Part shown: one piece after another, positions 1-8,215 of the stretch
How positions within the stretch are numbered: the stretch's first letter is position 1
How the letters are laid out: the number at the start of each line of letters is the position of its first letter
Source of the DNA: Candidatus Saccharimonadota bacterium
Lineage (GTDB): Bacteria; Patescibacteriota; Saccharimonadia; Saccharimonadales; Saccharimonadaceae
Length of the DNA stretch: 64,000 bases
NCBI GenBank assembly: GCA_028289065.1
Contig: JAQGHA010000013.1
Location: 35,883-99,882 of the forward strand
Direction of reading: 5' to 3'
Position numbers and translations under genes: made by a program
The notes under the pieces: model-generated
What the model was told of the DNA's origin: nothing
The model's database searches: none
What the model saw: only the letters and a program-made list of their open reading frames with translations

Positions 1-1
1 G

Positions 2-1030
2 TTACGAGTCGACCAAAATGGCGTTCAATCTTTGGACCTCTTGTTTAACGAAAACGACACCATTGATACCTGGTGGGATGAGTGCGACAAGAATGCAGTT
101 CGGGCTGAGAACACTTGGCCGCGCATTACCAACAAAATGCCAAACGAAGAGGATCGCCGCTATTTCGACGTAATTGCTTCATATAACAAAGGTACTTCCA
201 GCGAAGTTGTTATTACTTTGATTGATCGCACCCATCTATATAGCGTTGGCGAAGAAGAGCTGGATTTCATTGCCTTTGCTGCCCACGAACTTCGGGGGCC
301 AATTACGGTTATTCGCGGTTACCTTGACGTGTTACAAGATGAATTAAGTGAAGTATTGCAACCGGACCAAAAAGAATTATTCCACCGGCTGACGGTTTCG
401 GCAAACCGATTGTCGGGCTATATTAATAATATTTTGAACACCTCACGCTTTGACAGGCGACACCTTAAAATGCACTTGGCCCAAACTACCTTGGCGGACG
501 TCTACGATACCATCCGCGACGACATGCAGTTACGGGCTAGCTCTCAAGCCCGCTCGTTGGCCGTTACTATACCCGATGGCCTACCAAATATTGCCGCCGA
601 TACAGCCAGCCTCAGCGAAGTGTTCGCTAACCTGATCGATAACGCGATTAAATATAGTAACGATGGTGGAGTGATTAATGTCATTGCCACCTCGAAGGGT
701 GACACGGTTGAAATTGCTATTGAAGACTTCGGAATCGGTATGCCCGGAAACGTAGTTAGTAACCTATTCCAAAAGTTCTACCGCTCACACCGTTCACGGG
801 AATCCGTAGCCGGGACAGGCATCGGCTTATACATAAGTAAGGCAATCGTCGAATCACATGGCGGAAATATAAGTGTACGCAGCGAAGACGGCAAGGGCAG
901 CACATTTACCGTATCGCTACCAACCTACCAAATAGTTGCAGACAAGCTCAAAGCAGGTAATAATGGAAATGAAGTATTGATTAATAACGAAGGTGGATGG
1001 ATTAAAAACCATACCATGTATAGGGGATAA
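2..1030 (+). CDS. Sensor histidine kinase, 5' end missing
   Basis: C-terminal part of a sensor histidine kinase. The reading frame is open to the left edge, so the N-terminus lies outside the window. Visible parts: a PAS-like segment, then HisKA with H-box HELRGP (phospho-accepting His codon at 284-286), then a HATPase with N-box LIDNAIKYS, G1 box DFGIGMP, F-box LFQKFYRS and G2 box GTGIGLYIS. All catalytic boxes are intact, so it should autophosphorylate from ATP and pass phosphate to a receiver. The likely partner is the CheY-like protein starting 2 nt after this stop. What it senses cannot be told because the input domain is cut off. Confidence 0.93.
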   Translation, partial: LRVDQNGVQSLDLLFNENDTIDTWWDECDKNAVRAENTWPRITNKMPNEEDRRYFDVIASYNKGTSSEVVITLIDRTHLYSVGEEELDFIAFAAHELRGPITVIRGYLDVLQDELSEVLQPDQKELFHRLTVSANRLSGYINNILNTSRFDRRHLKMHLAQTTLADVYDTIRDDMQLRASSQARSLAVTIPDGLPNIAADTASLSEVFANLIDNAIKYSNDGGVINVIATSKGDTVEIAIEDFGIGMPGNVVSNLFQKFYRSHRSRESVAGTGIGLYISKAIVESHGGNISVRSEDGKGSTFTVSLPTYQIVADKLKAGNNGNEVLINNEGGWIKNHTMYRG

Positions 1031-1032
1031 CC

Positions 1033-1404
1033 GTGGCTATTAAAACTATTCTGATTGTCGAAGACGACCGATTCATTGGTGAAATGTACGTACGCAGCTT
1101 GAAAAAGTCCGGCTACGAAGTTGACTGGATGGTGGATGGCAACGATGGGTTGATCGCCGCTCGCAATAAACAATACGACCTTATACTTCTCGACGTTATG
1201 CTACCCGAACGACGTGGCAGTGAAATTTTAGAAGCGCTACGTGGCACCGAAGATTTAATTCCACATTCAAAAGTTCTGGTACTCACCAACTTCGAACAAG
1301 ATGACGAATCACGTATGGCTATGGAAGCCCGGGCCGATGGTTACCTTATTAAAGCGGAGATTACCCCAAGTAAATTACTCTCTGTCATTGAACGGCTTGG
1401 CTAA
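1033..1404 (+). CDS. CheY-like single-domain response regulator
   Basis: 123-residue stand-alone receiver. The acidic pocket (E10, D11, D12), phospho-acceptor Asp54 in LLDVMLPE, Thr85 and Lys107 are all present. There is no output domain, so it probably acts by protein contact, not by binding DNA. It starts with GTG two bases after the kinase stop, and the next gene begins one base after its own stop, so the three genes form a tight operon. Phosphotransfer from the upstream kinase is inferred from position. Confidence 0.93.
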   Translation: MAIKTILIVEDDRFIGEMYVRSLKKSGYEVDWMVDGNDGLIAARNKQYDLILLDVMLPERRGSEILEALRGTEDLIPHSKVLVLTNFEQDDESRMAMEARADGYLIKAEITPSKLLSVIERLG

Positions 1405-1405
1405 T

Positions 1406-2068
1406 ATGGACAGCAATCATCAGCTTGATGCGCCTAATGATACCGAGTTTAAAAACATCGAACACATCCAAGATCGAAGTGACCTCACGGGCATTTACCG
1501 CGAAGCTGGCAAGCCATATGAAGGTGAAATTCTTTCGGCTGAAGACCGTGCCAAAACAAAGGCCGAAGAACTTGAAGCCATTACCAGCGGACTTGGACGG
1601 TCAGCGCTTAGCATTGGCCTGTTCGTGCCATACCCGTTCATAAGCGGGCTATTACTGTCTGTAGGGCTGTATACTGCCGTAGGTATACATCCAATTGTCT
1701 TAGCAATATTGGTTTTTCTGGCTGGTGGCTTTTGGTTAATTAGTTCGTACAAAGCATACTCGTCAATTTTTAAAACCTTTTATAAACACGCTCTGCGCGC
1801 TGGACCATTCTTGGTAGTGGCACTTATTAATATAATGTTGGCATCGCAAATAATTTACGACTTGGTCGTTAACGAATTCGCCAGCGAGTCATTGTTATTC
1901 AACGCCGCCTTAATGTCGTTGTTACTGCTAATGTACAGCCTTATCGTGACGTACATATTATTAGGGATCTGGGGTAACTCGAAACTCAGTTCTGCTATAA
2001 AAGTGCTCGTATCGGCACTTACTATCGCCGTTTCTGGCTTTTTCGTACTGATTACCTACCTGAACTAG
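1406..2068 (+). CDS. Polytopic membrane protein downstream of a two-component pair
   Basis: 220-residue protein starting at the ATG one base after the receiver stop; a longer frame reaching back into the receiver gene is not needed. The first ~65 residues are hydrophilic and acidic; the rest holds about five hydrophobic segments separated by short loops. No known family recognised. Its position as third gene of a kinase-receiver operon suggests it is co-expressed with, or is a target or sensor partner of, that pair (inference). Confidence 0.8.
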   Translation: MDSNHQLDAPNDTEFKNIEHIQDRSDLTGIYREAGKPYEGEILSAEDRAKTKAEELEAITSGLGRSALSIGLFVPYPFISGLLLSVGLYTAVGIHPIVLAILVFLAGGFWLISSYKAYSSIFKTFYKHALRAGPFLVVALINIMLASQIIYDLVVNEFASESLLFNAALMSLLLLMYSLIVTYILLGIWGNSKLSSAIKVLVSALTIAVSGFFVLITYLN

Positions 2069-2206
2069 AGTGGACAGGGAAGAGGGGATTTGGTAAGATT
2101 GCTTAGTTGTAATAACAACAAATTCACAAAATTTGGTCCCGTACTTTGTACGGACCCACTCGGCTCGGTAATCTAAACCAAGCTTTCAGATTACGCTCAC
2201 CTTCAT
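2069..2206. other. Leader region upstream of tRNA-Glu with two hairpins
   Basis: No gene. Two inverted repeats are visible: GGTCC-c-GTAC / GTACGGACC (2135-2156) and GTAATCT / AGATTAC (2169-2194). The first starts with the same GGTCCCGT as the tRNA 5' end at 2207. They may belong to the tRNA precursor or to a terminator of the upstream operon. Confidence 0.4.
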
Positions 2207-2281
2207 GGTCCCGTCGTCTAACGGTTAGGACACCAGGTTCTCATCCTGGCAATCGGAGTTCGATTCTCCGCGGGATCACCA
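2207..2281 (+). tRNA. tRNA-Glu (anticodon CTC)
   Basis: Complete cloverleaf: acceptor stem GGTCCCG/CGGGATC (one G-U pair), anticodon stem CCAGG/CCTGG with loop TTCTCAT and anticodon CTC at 2240-2242, T-arm GGAG-TTCGATT-CTCC, discriminator A2278 and an encoded CCA at 2279-2281. Reads GAG codons. A terminator hairpin follows 8 nt later. Confidence 0.96.
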
Positions 2282-2289
2282 TAGAAAGT

Positions 2290-2313
2290 ACGTCACGTTA
2301 TGTGGCGTTTTTT
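2290..2313 (+). terminator. Rho-independent terminator of tRNA-Glu
   Basis: Stem ACGTCAC / GTGGCGT (one G-U pair), loop GTTAT, followed by six T. Nearly the same hairpin recurs at 3361-3383. Confidence 0.85.
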
Positions 2314-2361
2314 CTATTCTATACTACTATTGTTCGTCAACTTATTTGATACAATAATGGC

Positions 2362-3264
2362 ATGGAACCTAATTCTGAATATAGTCAGTCAAATGAGAAT
2401 AGTAATAATGATACTTCCGGTAGCGTATTTATGCGATTTTTTCGGAAACACCGTCGGAGCTCCACAGAAGATAGTTATCCCACTACAACACTACAACAAC
2501 CCGAAAAAAAAGAACTTTTTTCGCTTGAGGCAAAACCAACATGGGGCAATCCGACAGTTTTAAAGCTAATGCCACAGCAAATTACAGAGACGTTATACAA
2601 TGCAGGCATTGAGCAAAGACCAGAAGAGGCACAGGTCGTCCGGTATGTCGGCGGAATTGATCCAGACTTAACCATTGACGCTCAACTTACCTTTAGTGAC
2701 TATGCCAAAAAACACAATCTCGACACCTCAAAACCACTGGAGGCGGTTTCACTTTACACAGGTAGTCTAACCCTAGACGATTACTCCATTTTGCGTGATA
2801 TAACAGGCTATTTACCTGATAGTGATTCAAAACCAAATGTTAAGGCTCTTCTAAGTAAGATGACTCCGGCAGGTAAGGAGTTTATGGAAAACGTGGTACT
2901 ACCTGCAAATCTTAAGATTGGAGCCGCGTGGGAGGCCATGCTCGATGGCAATAAAAAACCTATTTCGTATTTTTATAATTTAAAGTTATCATTCACACCA
3001 AATATAGAAACCAAAACCGCGTATTGGGTCGGAGAAAATTATGGTGGAGAAATCTCCCGAACGTTCGGTCCTGCTATTGAAAACGGTGGTAGCGCAGGTC
3101 CAATTGCTAGTGGAGAAATTATAGTTAAATTGAGAGATAACGTAGCGGGTCTACTATACATCAATAGCCTGCAAGCTAACACAACACAGTGGGCGGTCGA
3201 CTCTTTTATACGGACTCATATTTTGAATGAAAACGAAAATCGAATTGTCGCGACTCGTGGTTAA
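2362..3264 (+). CDS. Hypothetical protein between tRNA-Glu repeats
   Basis: 300-residue soluble protein, family not recognised. The first ~60 residues are polar and low in complexity (many N, S, T) with a basic patch (FFRKHRRSS); the rest looks like a mixed alpha/beta fold without membrane segments or signal peptide. The start is supported by a -10 hexamer TACAAT at 2350-2355, only 6 nt before the ATG, predicting a leaderless mRNA. Codon use is AT-rich. The gene lies between two copies of the tRNA-Glu 3' end plus terminator, which could mark a small inserted segment. Confidence 0.75.
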   Translation: MEPNSEYSQSNENSNNDTSGSVFMRFFRKHRRSSTEDSYPTTTLQQPEKKELFSLEAKPTWGNPTVLKLMPQQITETLYNAGIEQRPEEAQVVRYVGGIDPDLTIDAQLTFSDYAKKHNLDTSKPLEAVSLYTGSLTLDDYSILRDITGYLPDSDSKPNVKALLSKMTPAGKEFMENVVLPANLKIGAAWEAMLDGNKKPISYFYNLKLSFTPNIETKTAYWVGENYGGEISRTFGPAIENGGSAGPIASGEIIVKLRDNVAGLLYINSLQANTTQWAVDSFIRTHILNENENRIVATRG

Positions 3265-3343
3265 TGCTATTCTTTTTTCAAGTTTATCGTATCGTTACAA
3301 CTGACTACTTCCGCCACTATAGAGTTAAAAATCAGATAGGGAA

Positions 3344-3383
3344 GGGTCACCAAGCAAAGTACGTCACTTCGGTGGCGTTTTTT
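3344..3383 (+). repeat. Second copy of tRNA-Glu 3' end plus terminator
   Basis: Segment reads GGGTCACCA-agc-AAAGTACGTCAC, then TTCG, then GTGGCGTTTTTT. It matches 2272-2313 (GGATCACCA-tag-AAAGTACGTCAC, loop, GTGGCGTTTTTT) apart from the loop and 3-4 bases. Looks like an att-type duplication flanking the 300-residue gene, although no integrase is visible. Confidence 0.6.
3361..3383 (+). terminator. Terminator of the 300-residue hypothetical gene
   Basis: ACGTCAC-TTCG-GTGGCGT hairpin followed by six T. Stable UUCG tetraloop. Confidence 0.85.
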
Positions 3384-3488
3384 GTTTGGATTTTTACTAA
3401 ACATAAGTATGTTTAGTACTTCATATTTGATGTTACTATGCATTTATGTTAAAGTATGTTTATACTATTATTCAATGGAGGTCGAAAA

Positions 3489-3755
3489 ATGAACGAAGCA
3501 TCATTTGAGTCGAAAAAATCAACAGAATCTGACAGTCTTTCAAACGAAGACATTGAATTTTTTGAAGAAGATATTACAAGTTATATCATTGGTGAGTTTG
3601 GTGAAATACTCACAGAAGACCCTGAGAAAAATCCTCTCGATTATGTTGATAGCATATCAAGTAAGTTAGGCGCAAACAGAAACACCGTACAGCTCTTGGC
3701 AACTCAACTTCGAGAAATGCAAGTTCAAGGTCGCCGTCCATTTTTAGATAAGTAA
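3489..3755 (+). CDS. Small acidic hypothetical protein
   Basis: 88 residues, strongly acidic in the N-terminal half, basic near the end (QGRRPF). Start chosen at 3489 because GGAGG lies 7 nt before this ATG; an earlier in-frame ATG at 3456 lacks a ribosome site. An AAACATA/TATGTTT inverted repeat at 3402-3417 lies upstream and may be an operator. Family unknown. Confidence 0.7.
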   Translation: MNEASFESKKSTESDSLSNEDIEFFEEDITSYIIGEFGEILTEDPEKNPLDYVDSISSKLGANRNTVQLLATQLREMQVQGRRPFLDK

Positions 3756-3815
3756 TTATGATTCATTTATAAATCGGGTAGCTTAGGTTCACCATAGTAG
3801 CATTACATATATAGA

Positions 3816-3855
3816 AAAGTGTCTTATAGTTGAAACGACTATGAGGCACTTTTTG
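3816..3855 (+). terminator. Rho-independent terminator
   Basis: 15-bp stem with two G-U pairs (AAAGTGTCT... / ...AGGCACTTT) around the loop TGAAACG, ending in five T. Terminates the 88-residue gene. Confidence 0.85.
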
Positions 3856-3949
3856 GTATGTGCTAAATTGTTTGTTTTTGTCATGGTATTAAGCTCTGAA
3901 AAGTGTTGAGCCCCGTCCTTACGGAGCAAGGCTCAACGTTTAGACGGGG

Positions 3950-4297
3950 CTAGATGTCTTCAAAAAAAGGCAGGTTCGGTTCGGTTTGGTCGAACGACCA
4001 ACCTTCGAAGTCTCGCAGGTCTGGCCATGAGTTTGCCATGGATCCATCTTCGAAGAGCAGGGTCATGTTCGCCTGAAGGTTACTGCGCTCAACGGCGTAG
4101 GAAATAGTCACGTGCACGACCGCGCCGTGACCTTCTGGCACTTCCAGGTTCTCCCAGTTAACGGGACCGTAATGTCCAGAACCAGTGGCTTTCCACGCCA
4201 CCGAACCGTCTTCGCGCAGTGCTCCCCAAACCGTTTCCATGTGAGTGTGAATGGTTGCCGATGCGCGGTCAACCTGTACAACCTTAGGTGCGTCCAT
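3950..4297 (-). CDS. Hypothetical protein of the GC-codon class
   Basis: 115 residues, no recognised family, no membrane segment, rich in Trp and His. Start taken at the second of two adjacent ATGs because AGGAG is only 2 nt before the first but 5 nt before the second. Promoter in minus direction: TTGACT, 17 bp, TATTGT, within about 40 nt upstream. Codons favour C/G endings, unlike the flanking AT-rich genes. A compound hairpin (GCCCCGTC / GACGGGGC) follows the stop at 3907-3949. Confidence 0.7.
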   Translation of the reverse strand: MDAPKVVQVDRASATIHTHMETVWGALREDGSVAWKATGSGHYGPVNWENLEVPEGHGAVVHVTISYAVERSNLQANMTLLFEDGSMANSWPDLRDFEGWSFDQTEPNLPFFEDI

Positions 4298-4395
4298 CAT
4301 ATCTCCTATCGTTGATGCGGACTAATGATACAATACAACTTTAATGGATTTTAGTCAATATAAGTCGAAAGGCTTATTTTTGTTATTATAACTAA

Positions 4396-5037
4396 ATGAT
4401 TGAAAAGCGAACAAAACTTATTATCGTTCCGGGGCATGCTTCCTTTAAAGAAGATGTGACATTGCCACTCTCCGCAAAAGTGGACGATGACAGCCTATGG
4501 GCACTTCAAAGCTTTCAAGCCGGTGAGCCTGGATTCTACATTAAACATATCAAAAAGGGATTGGAATTAACGGACGAAGATTCGCTCCTAATGTTTTCCG
4601 GTGGTCGCACAAGAGCTGCATCAGGGAAGTTCTGGAGTGAAGCTAAAACCTACTCTGAAATCGCAAAGCTTCTTTCGACTAAAGCACCACATGCCGTTCT
4701 GGAGGAATACGCACGAGATTCATACCAAAATCTCGACTATAGTTTGCGCGAATTCAAATCTATTACTGGGGCGATGCCTACGAAAGTCTTTGTAGTTGGA
4801 TGGGCGTTTAAAGCAGACCGCTACCAATTTCATGCACAGACGCTTGGCATCCCAATGCAAAATTTTGAATATATAGGCGTCAATAATCCTATAGAAAGCG
4901 AGCTTGCTGGTGCACTAAAAGGTGAACTAGTCACATTAGAAGCATTCAAGGCTACGCCGCTTGGCAACGAGGGTGTTCTTTTAGAGAAAAGGCTTCAGCG
5001 GGATCCTTGGGGTGATGGAGAACCGCAGGATTATTAA
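4396..5037 (+). CDS. DUF218 / YdcF-like protein
   Basis: 213 residues with the DUF218 pattern: hydrophobic first strand ending in IIVPGHA, central LLMFSGGRTR, then AKTYSEIA, EYARDSYQNLDYS and a last strand VFVVGWAFKADRY. The family (SanA, YdcF, ElyC) binds nucleotide- or polyprenyl-type ligands; exact role unclear. There is no signal peptide or transmembrane segment, so this copy is cytosolic. A -10 hexamer TATTAT (4384-4389) sits 6 nt before the ATG, predicting a leaderless mRNA. It is transcribed divergently from the preceding gene. Confidence 0.82.
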   Translation: MIEKRTKLIIVPGHASFKEDVTLPLSAKVDDDSLWALQSFQAGEPGFYIKHIKKGLELTDEDSLLMFSGGRTRAASGKFWSEAKTYSEIAKLLSTKAPHAVLEEYARDSYQNLDYSLREFKSITGAMPTKVFVVGWAFKADRYQFHAQTLGIPMQNFEYIGVNNPIESELAGALKGELVTLEAFKATPLGNEGVLLEKRLQRDPWGDGEPQDY

Positions 5038-5061
5038 AACTTTACTTGCCTGCACGATATA

Positions 5062-5090
5062 TTGACTTTATTAGCATTTTATTTTACAAT
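5062..5090 (+). promoter_or_regulatory. Promoter TTGACT-17-TACAAT
   Basis: -35 TTGACT at 5062-5067, 17-bp spacer, -10 TACAAT at 5085-5090. Drives the gene at 5138, giving a leader of about 40 nt. Confidence 0.75.
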
Positions 5091-5137
5091 ATAACTGTCC
5101 TTTAAAATCGATTGTCTACCTTGGAATAGGAACATCA

Positions 5138-5596
5138 ATGCGCCTCATCACGAATCTGTCATCCGCACAGTTGGAAGTCAACGGGAACACATTGCGACTC
5201 GACTGCCAAGCACTTCTACTAGAGGGCACGGCGATTGGCAAGGCTACGCCTATCCAGCGCCTTCGAGGTTTCGGCCCCGATTCCGCCTGGCCAGTTTTCA
5301 GCCTGTGGCTGAGCTGCAACCATCTCGAGTACAAGATGGAGAACGCCGAAAGCGACCAGCTCATCCTGAACAGCGATGTACAGCCGGAGGGTCGTCCGAT
5401 CTTCAGCGGTGCAACCATGAAGTTCGTCGATGGCACCGAGCTGTCCCTACATGCCCAAGATGACGAGCAACCATTCGACATCTCCGACCACGAGGACTAC
5501 GAGGTTGTCTGGAAAGAGCTATTTTATAGGTCGGTTAGTTACTACAACGGCCCTAATTTCCCTCTACTCCAATTCGTTCCAAAGTACCTCGTGTAG
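5138..5596 (+). CDS. Hypothetical protein of the GC-codon class
   Basis: 152 residues, family not recognised; acidic, predicted soluble, beta-rich. No signal peptide or membrane segment. Codons strongly favour C/G third bases (AAC, TTC, ATC, CTG, GAG), in sharp contrast with the DUF218 gene before it. Monocistronic: own promoter at 5062-5090 and own GC-rich terminator at 5609-5668. Possibly acquired from, or tuned to, a GC-rich donor (inference). Confidence 0.75.
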   Translation: MRLITNLSSAQLEVNGNTLRLDCQALLLEGTAIGKATPIQRLRGFGPDSAWPVFSLWLSCNHLEYKMENAESDQLILNSDVQPEGRPIFSGATMKFVDGTELSLHAQDDEQPFDISDHEDYEVVWKELFYRSVSYYNGPNFPLLQFVPKYLV

Positions 5597-5608
5597 ACAC
5601 GGACATCC

Positions 5609-5668
5609 CGCCCCGCAAGCAAGCAACGTCATCACTGGCGATGTTAGCTAGCGGGGCGTTCGCTTTTT
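5609..5668 (+). terminator. GC-rich intrinsic terminator
   Basis: Outer stem CGCCCCGC (5609-5616) / GCGGGGCG (5651-5658) with an inner stem AACGTCATC / GATGTT, then CGTTCGC and five T. Confidence 0.8.
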
Positions 5669-5698
5669 ATATACAACTCACGCCAATCAACAATTTCT

Positions 5699-6436
5699 TC
5701 ATTTTAATAAGAAAATCGCGCCTACCAACGCACCAAATGCTAATGCATATTTCGCAAACGTCTCACCCTTTTTAATAGCGAATCGGGTGCCAATATAGCT
5801 CCCTATACTACCACCAAGAATAGCTGCTAAAGCATGCAGGAGTAAAAAATTACCCTGAAAAGCGAGAATAGCAAATATCACCCCTGATTGCACCAGCCCA
5901 ATGAGCCTTCGTAGTGCTGTACTTTGTAAAATGGTTAAATCGAATAACTGCGATAATCCGATGGCAATCAATATTGAAAATGCACTACTAGAAATGATAG
6001 AGCTTGCTAGAAGTAACAGTGTCAATAATCCAACACCTACATTTCGATATTGTGTAGGTATTTTTATTTTACGTCGATCAATAAACAACATAGGAATGGA
6101 TAGGATTGTAATCACCGCTAGCATAGTTTTAAACGAACTTGTATCAATATGTATGAGTGTGAGCGCGCCGATGATTGAAACAATGGCTGTAATTATTACC
6201 AAAGTTATTGTCCGTTTTTTATGAGAAGGGAAATGGTCTGTTTTACGAAAAGCCGCTAATGAGCTTGCGCCCATGCCAATTGCCATAAACCCGCCAGTTG
6301 TTGCACCCTGTGCTGGCGTCATACCGCTCAAAAGCCAATATGGTGCCATCAGGTAGCCACCACCGCCACCAGCGATACCGCTTAAAATACTTGATATCAG
6401 AGCAACGAGAAATGTTGCCAAATAAATAACTTCCAT
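5699..6436 (-). CDS. TauE/SafE family anion permease
   Basis: 245-residue polytopic membrane protein with about eight transmembrane segments. The N-terminal motif (SSILSGIAGGGGGYLMAPYW, residues ~15-34) and the second-half repeat with GGSIGSYIGTRFA are typical of TauE/SafE (former DUF81) exporters of sulfite, sulfoacetate or other organic anions. Substrate is unknown. Length fits the family. Start ATG follows AAGGA. It has its own near-consensus promoter (6496-6524) and no co-transcribed enzyme, so context gives no substrate clue. Confidence 0.9.
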   Translation of the reverse strand: MEVIYLATFLVALISSILSGIAGGGGGYLMAPYWLLSGMTPAQGATTGGFMAIGMGASSLAAFRKTDHFPSHKKRTITLVIITAIVSIIGALTLIHIDTSSFKTMLAVITILSIPMLFIDRRKIKIPTQYRNVGVGLLTLLLLASSIISSSAFSILIAIGLSQLFDLTILQSTALRRLIGLVQSGVIFAILAFQGNFLLLHALAAILGGSIGSYIGTRFAIKKGETFAKYALAFGALVGAIFLLK

Positions 6437-6495
6437 TATTTTCCTTGTTTGTTTTGTTATAAGAGAATGCGCTGAATAGCGGCTAATATAATTCT

Positions 6496-6524
6496 ATTAT
6501 AGCATAGGCATTTTAATATGTCAA
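6496..6524 (-). promoter_or_regulatory. Near-consensus sigma70-type promoter of the TauE/SafE gene
   Basis: Read on the minus strand: TTGACA (6524-6519), 17 bp, TATAAT (6501-6496) with extended -10 TGC. Both hexamers match the consensus exactly. Leader about 55 nt. Confidence 0.9.
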
Positions 6525-6769
6525 GTAAGTAAAGTTCCATCAACGTTCCTAGTTGTAAGCAACCCGCCTCAGTCGTATAATTAATACCAGACGACACATA
6601 CACTGGCATTCGCAAAGCATCCCTGGAAGTCTATATACAATCTCGGCTCCCTGTCGCGAGGATACTATCAACGGTTAGTACACTCCACCAGTTAGCCTTA
6701 TAAATTAAACCCGTACAGCTAAGCAGTTTGTTTTAGTTGTTTTTTATTTATAAAGACTATGGAGATTAC
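6525..6769. other. Gap without a recognisable gene
   Basis: Between the TauE/SafE promoter and the 50-residue gene. No ORF with a ribosome site seen. TTGTTT around 6727 and TTATAAA around 6748 may form the weak promoter of the downstream gene. Confidence 0.4.
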
Positions 6770-6922
6770 ATGAAGACCACAAATGATATTGAACTAATTA
6801 GTTACATTGCGACACCTCGGCGCACTACATCAGAACCAGTAAAAATCGACGCTATTCTTGAAGCGCGCATGCGAGCGTTTTTGCGGGCTAGGCGGGTTCG
6901 ACGCTGGATGTCTGCTAAGTAG
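6770..6922 (+). CDS. Small basic hypothetical protein
   Basis: 50 residues; N-terminal half neutral, C-terminal half very basic and helical (RARRVRRWM). Start set at 6770 by GGAG located 6 nt upstream; an earlier in-frame ATG at 6737 lacks such a site. Own terminator at 6942-6969. Could be a small nucleic-acid-binding protein; function unknown. Confidence 0.6.
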   Translation: MKTTNDIELISYIATPRRTTSEPVKIDAILEARMRAFLRARRVRRWMSAK

Positions 6923-6941
6923 AGTAGGTAGGGAACACCAA

Positions 6942-6969
6942 AAAAGCGTCATAGTGTATGGCGCTTTTT
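6942..6969 (+). terminator. Rho-independent terminator
   Basis: AAAAGCGTCAT / ATGGCGCTTTT stem, loop AGTGT, ending in five T. Confidence 0.85.
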
Positions 6970-7072
6970 ATAATTAAACTGAATTATTGTTATTAATGAC
7001 AATAAGTGTTATAAAAATACTACCAGTCATCCGACTCGGTATTCCGCTCCTTATACAATTAGGTGATACATC

Positions 7073-8146
7073 ATGGCAAAAGATGCTGAACTCGACCGCT
7101 TGAACGATGTCCAACAGCGTGCTTACGAGCAGAAACAAACCGCTCACAAAGCCCAGCAATCCGCGTGGGACCGAAAGAAATCCACAGGAGACGCCCTCCA
7201 TGCCGCTTTTGAAGAGAAGGATCGTGCATACGTAGCACAGCAGTCGTCCTGGGAGAACCTGCAGCGGCTGCGAGACAGCTACGGACCTCGGATCGAGCAC
7301 TTGAATACATCTCAAGAAAAAGCTTTTCGAAACATGGGCGCCGCTTTCGATAGCGCGTCCAATGCACACGATCGTCATGACGGAGCAAGCGCTAAAATGT
7401 ACGCCGAGCAAGGGCATACATATAAGGCTGAATCCAAAGGCTACGTCGAGGAACGTCGCAGGCTTGTAGATGAACTGCGATCCGCTGCCGCCCGGCATCA
7501 ACCGTACGTGACCGCTTTTCAAGTCGCTAAAGAACATTTCAGTACTGCGAAACACAATTACGAAGCAGCAAAGGCTGCGCACGAGCGAGCGATGAAGGAG
7601 TATAGGACAGCTAAGGCTGCCTTCGATACTGCCAGCAAAGCCTTCCAGGCGAGGCTGGCCATCGTCAAAGCAGAAAACGCCAAAAAGACGAAGGACAAAC
7701 GTTCAATTGCCGAACGTGCAGGCGTACCCTACGCTCATCGTGACAACGTCTATACCAAGACCGACCCTGACGGCACTATCCAAATCTACTTCGGTGGAGT
7801 GGGTGAGCCGAACGGACCCGGTCATGGTCACTACACCATGGATCGATCAGGGAAAGTGACCTACAAGCGAGACCCGTTCGACCCGCACGGCCAACAGAAT
7901 TTCGAAGGCCCTGGCAAGGACGGACACCGAGGAGGCTTCTTGAAGTCACAGCATGGATGGATTGATAACTATCCAGTAACATTCGCACTTGGATGGGGTA
8001 CGAAGCAAGGTCACACTCTTATAGCCGATGGACACCTTTCTCAAGACCACTTCCGCGACAGCCGACACCACGACCATTATGGTCCAGGCGAAGGACCTAA
8101 CAGTAACGGTACGTTGCGTCGTCAGTACACCGGACCTGGAGCATAG
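7073..8146 (+). CDS. Coiled-coil protein with Gly/His-rich C-terminal domain
   Basis: 357 residues. Residues ~1-215 are almost entirely helical, Ala/Lys/Gln/Glu-rich with heptad-like spacing, predicted long coiled coil. Residues ~220-357 form a separate domain rich in Gly, His, Asp and Pro (for example GGVGEPNGPGHGHY and KRDPFDPHG), ending in a His-rich tail. There is no signal peptide or transmembrane segment. A ribosome site AGGTG lies 7 nt before the ATG, and the promoter is TTGTTA-17-TATAAA. Codons are of the GC-ending class. The layout (long helical delivery-like part plus compact C-terminal domain, then a small acidic gene) resembles effector/immunity pairs, but no toxin motif is recognised. 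Confidence 0.75.
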   Translation: MAKDAELDRLNDVQQRAYEQKQTAHKAQQSAWDRKKSTGDALHAAFEEKDRAYVAQQSSWENLQRLRDSYGPRIEHLNTSQEKAFRNMGAAFDSASNAHDRHDGASAKMYAEQGHTYKAESKGYVEERRRLVDELRSAAARHQPYVTAFQVAKEHFSTAKHNYEAAKAAHERAMKEYRTAKAAFDTASKAFQARLAIVKAENAKKTKDKRSIAERAGVPYAHRDNVYTKTDPDGTIQIYFGGVGEPNGPGHGHYTMDRSGKVTYKRDPFDPHGQQNFEGPGKDGHRGGFLKSQHGWIDNYPVTFALGWGTKQGHTLIADGHLSQDHFRDSRHHDHYGPGEGPNSNGTLRRQYTGPGA

Positions 8147-8215
8147 TTTTACAGACCTGAGTCATGTCTTAAAACTGACTCTCTTAAATTTGCGGTATAA
8201 TAAAGGCAAACCATT

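Noticed and set aside
5116..5481. 121-codon frame on the minus strand opposite the 152-residue gene
   Set aside because: Shadow of a GC-codon gene; the plus-strand frame has promoter and terminator.
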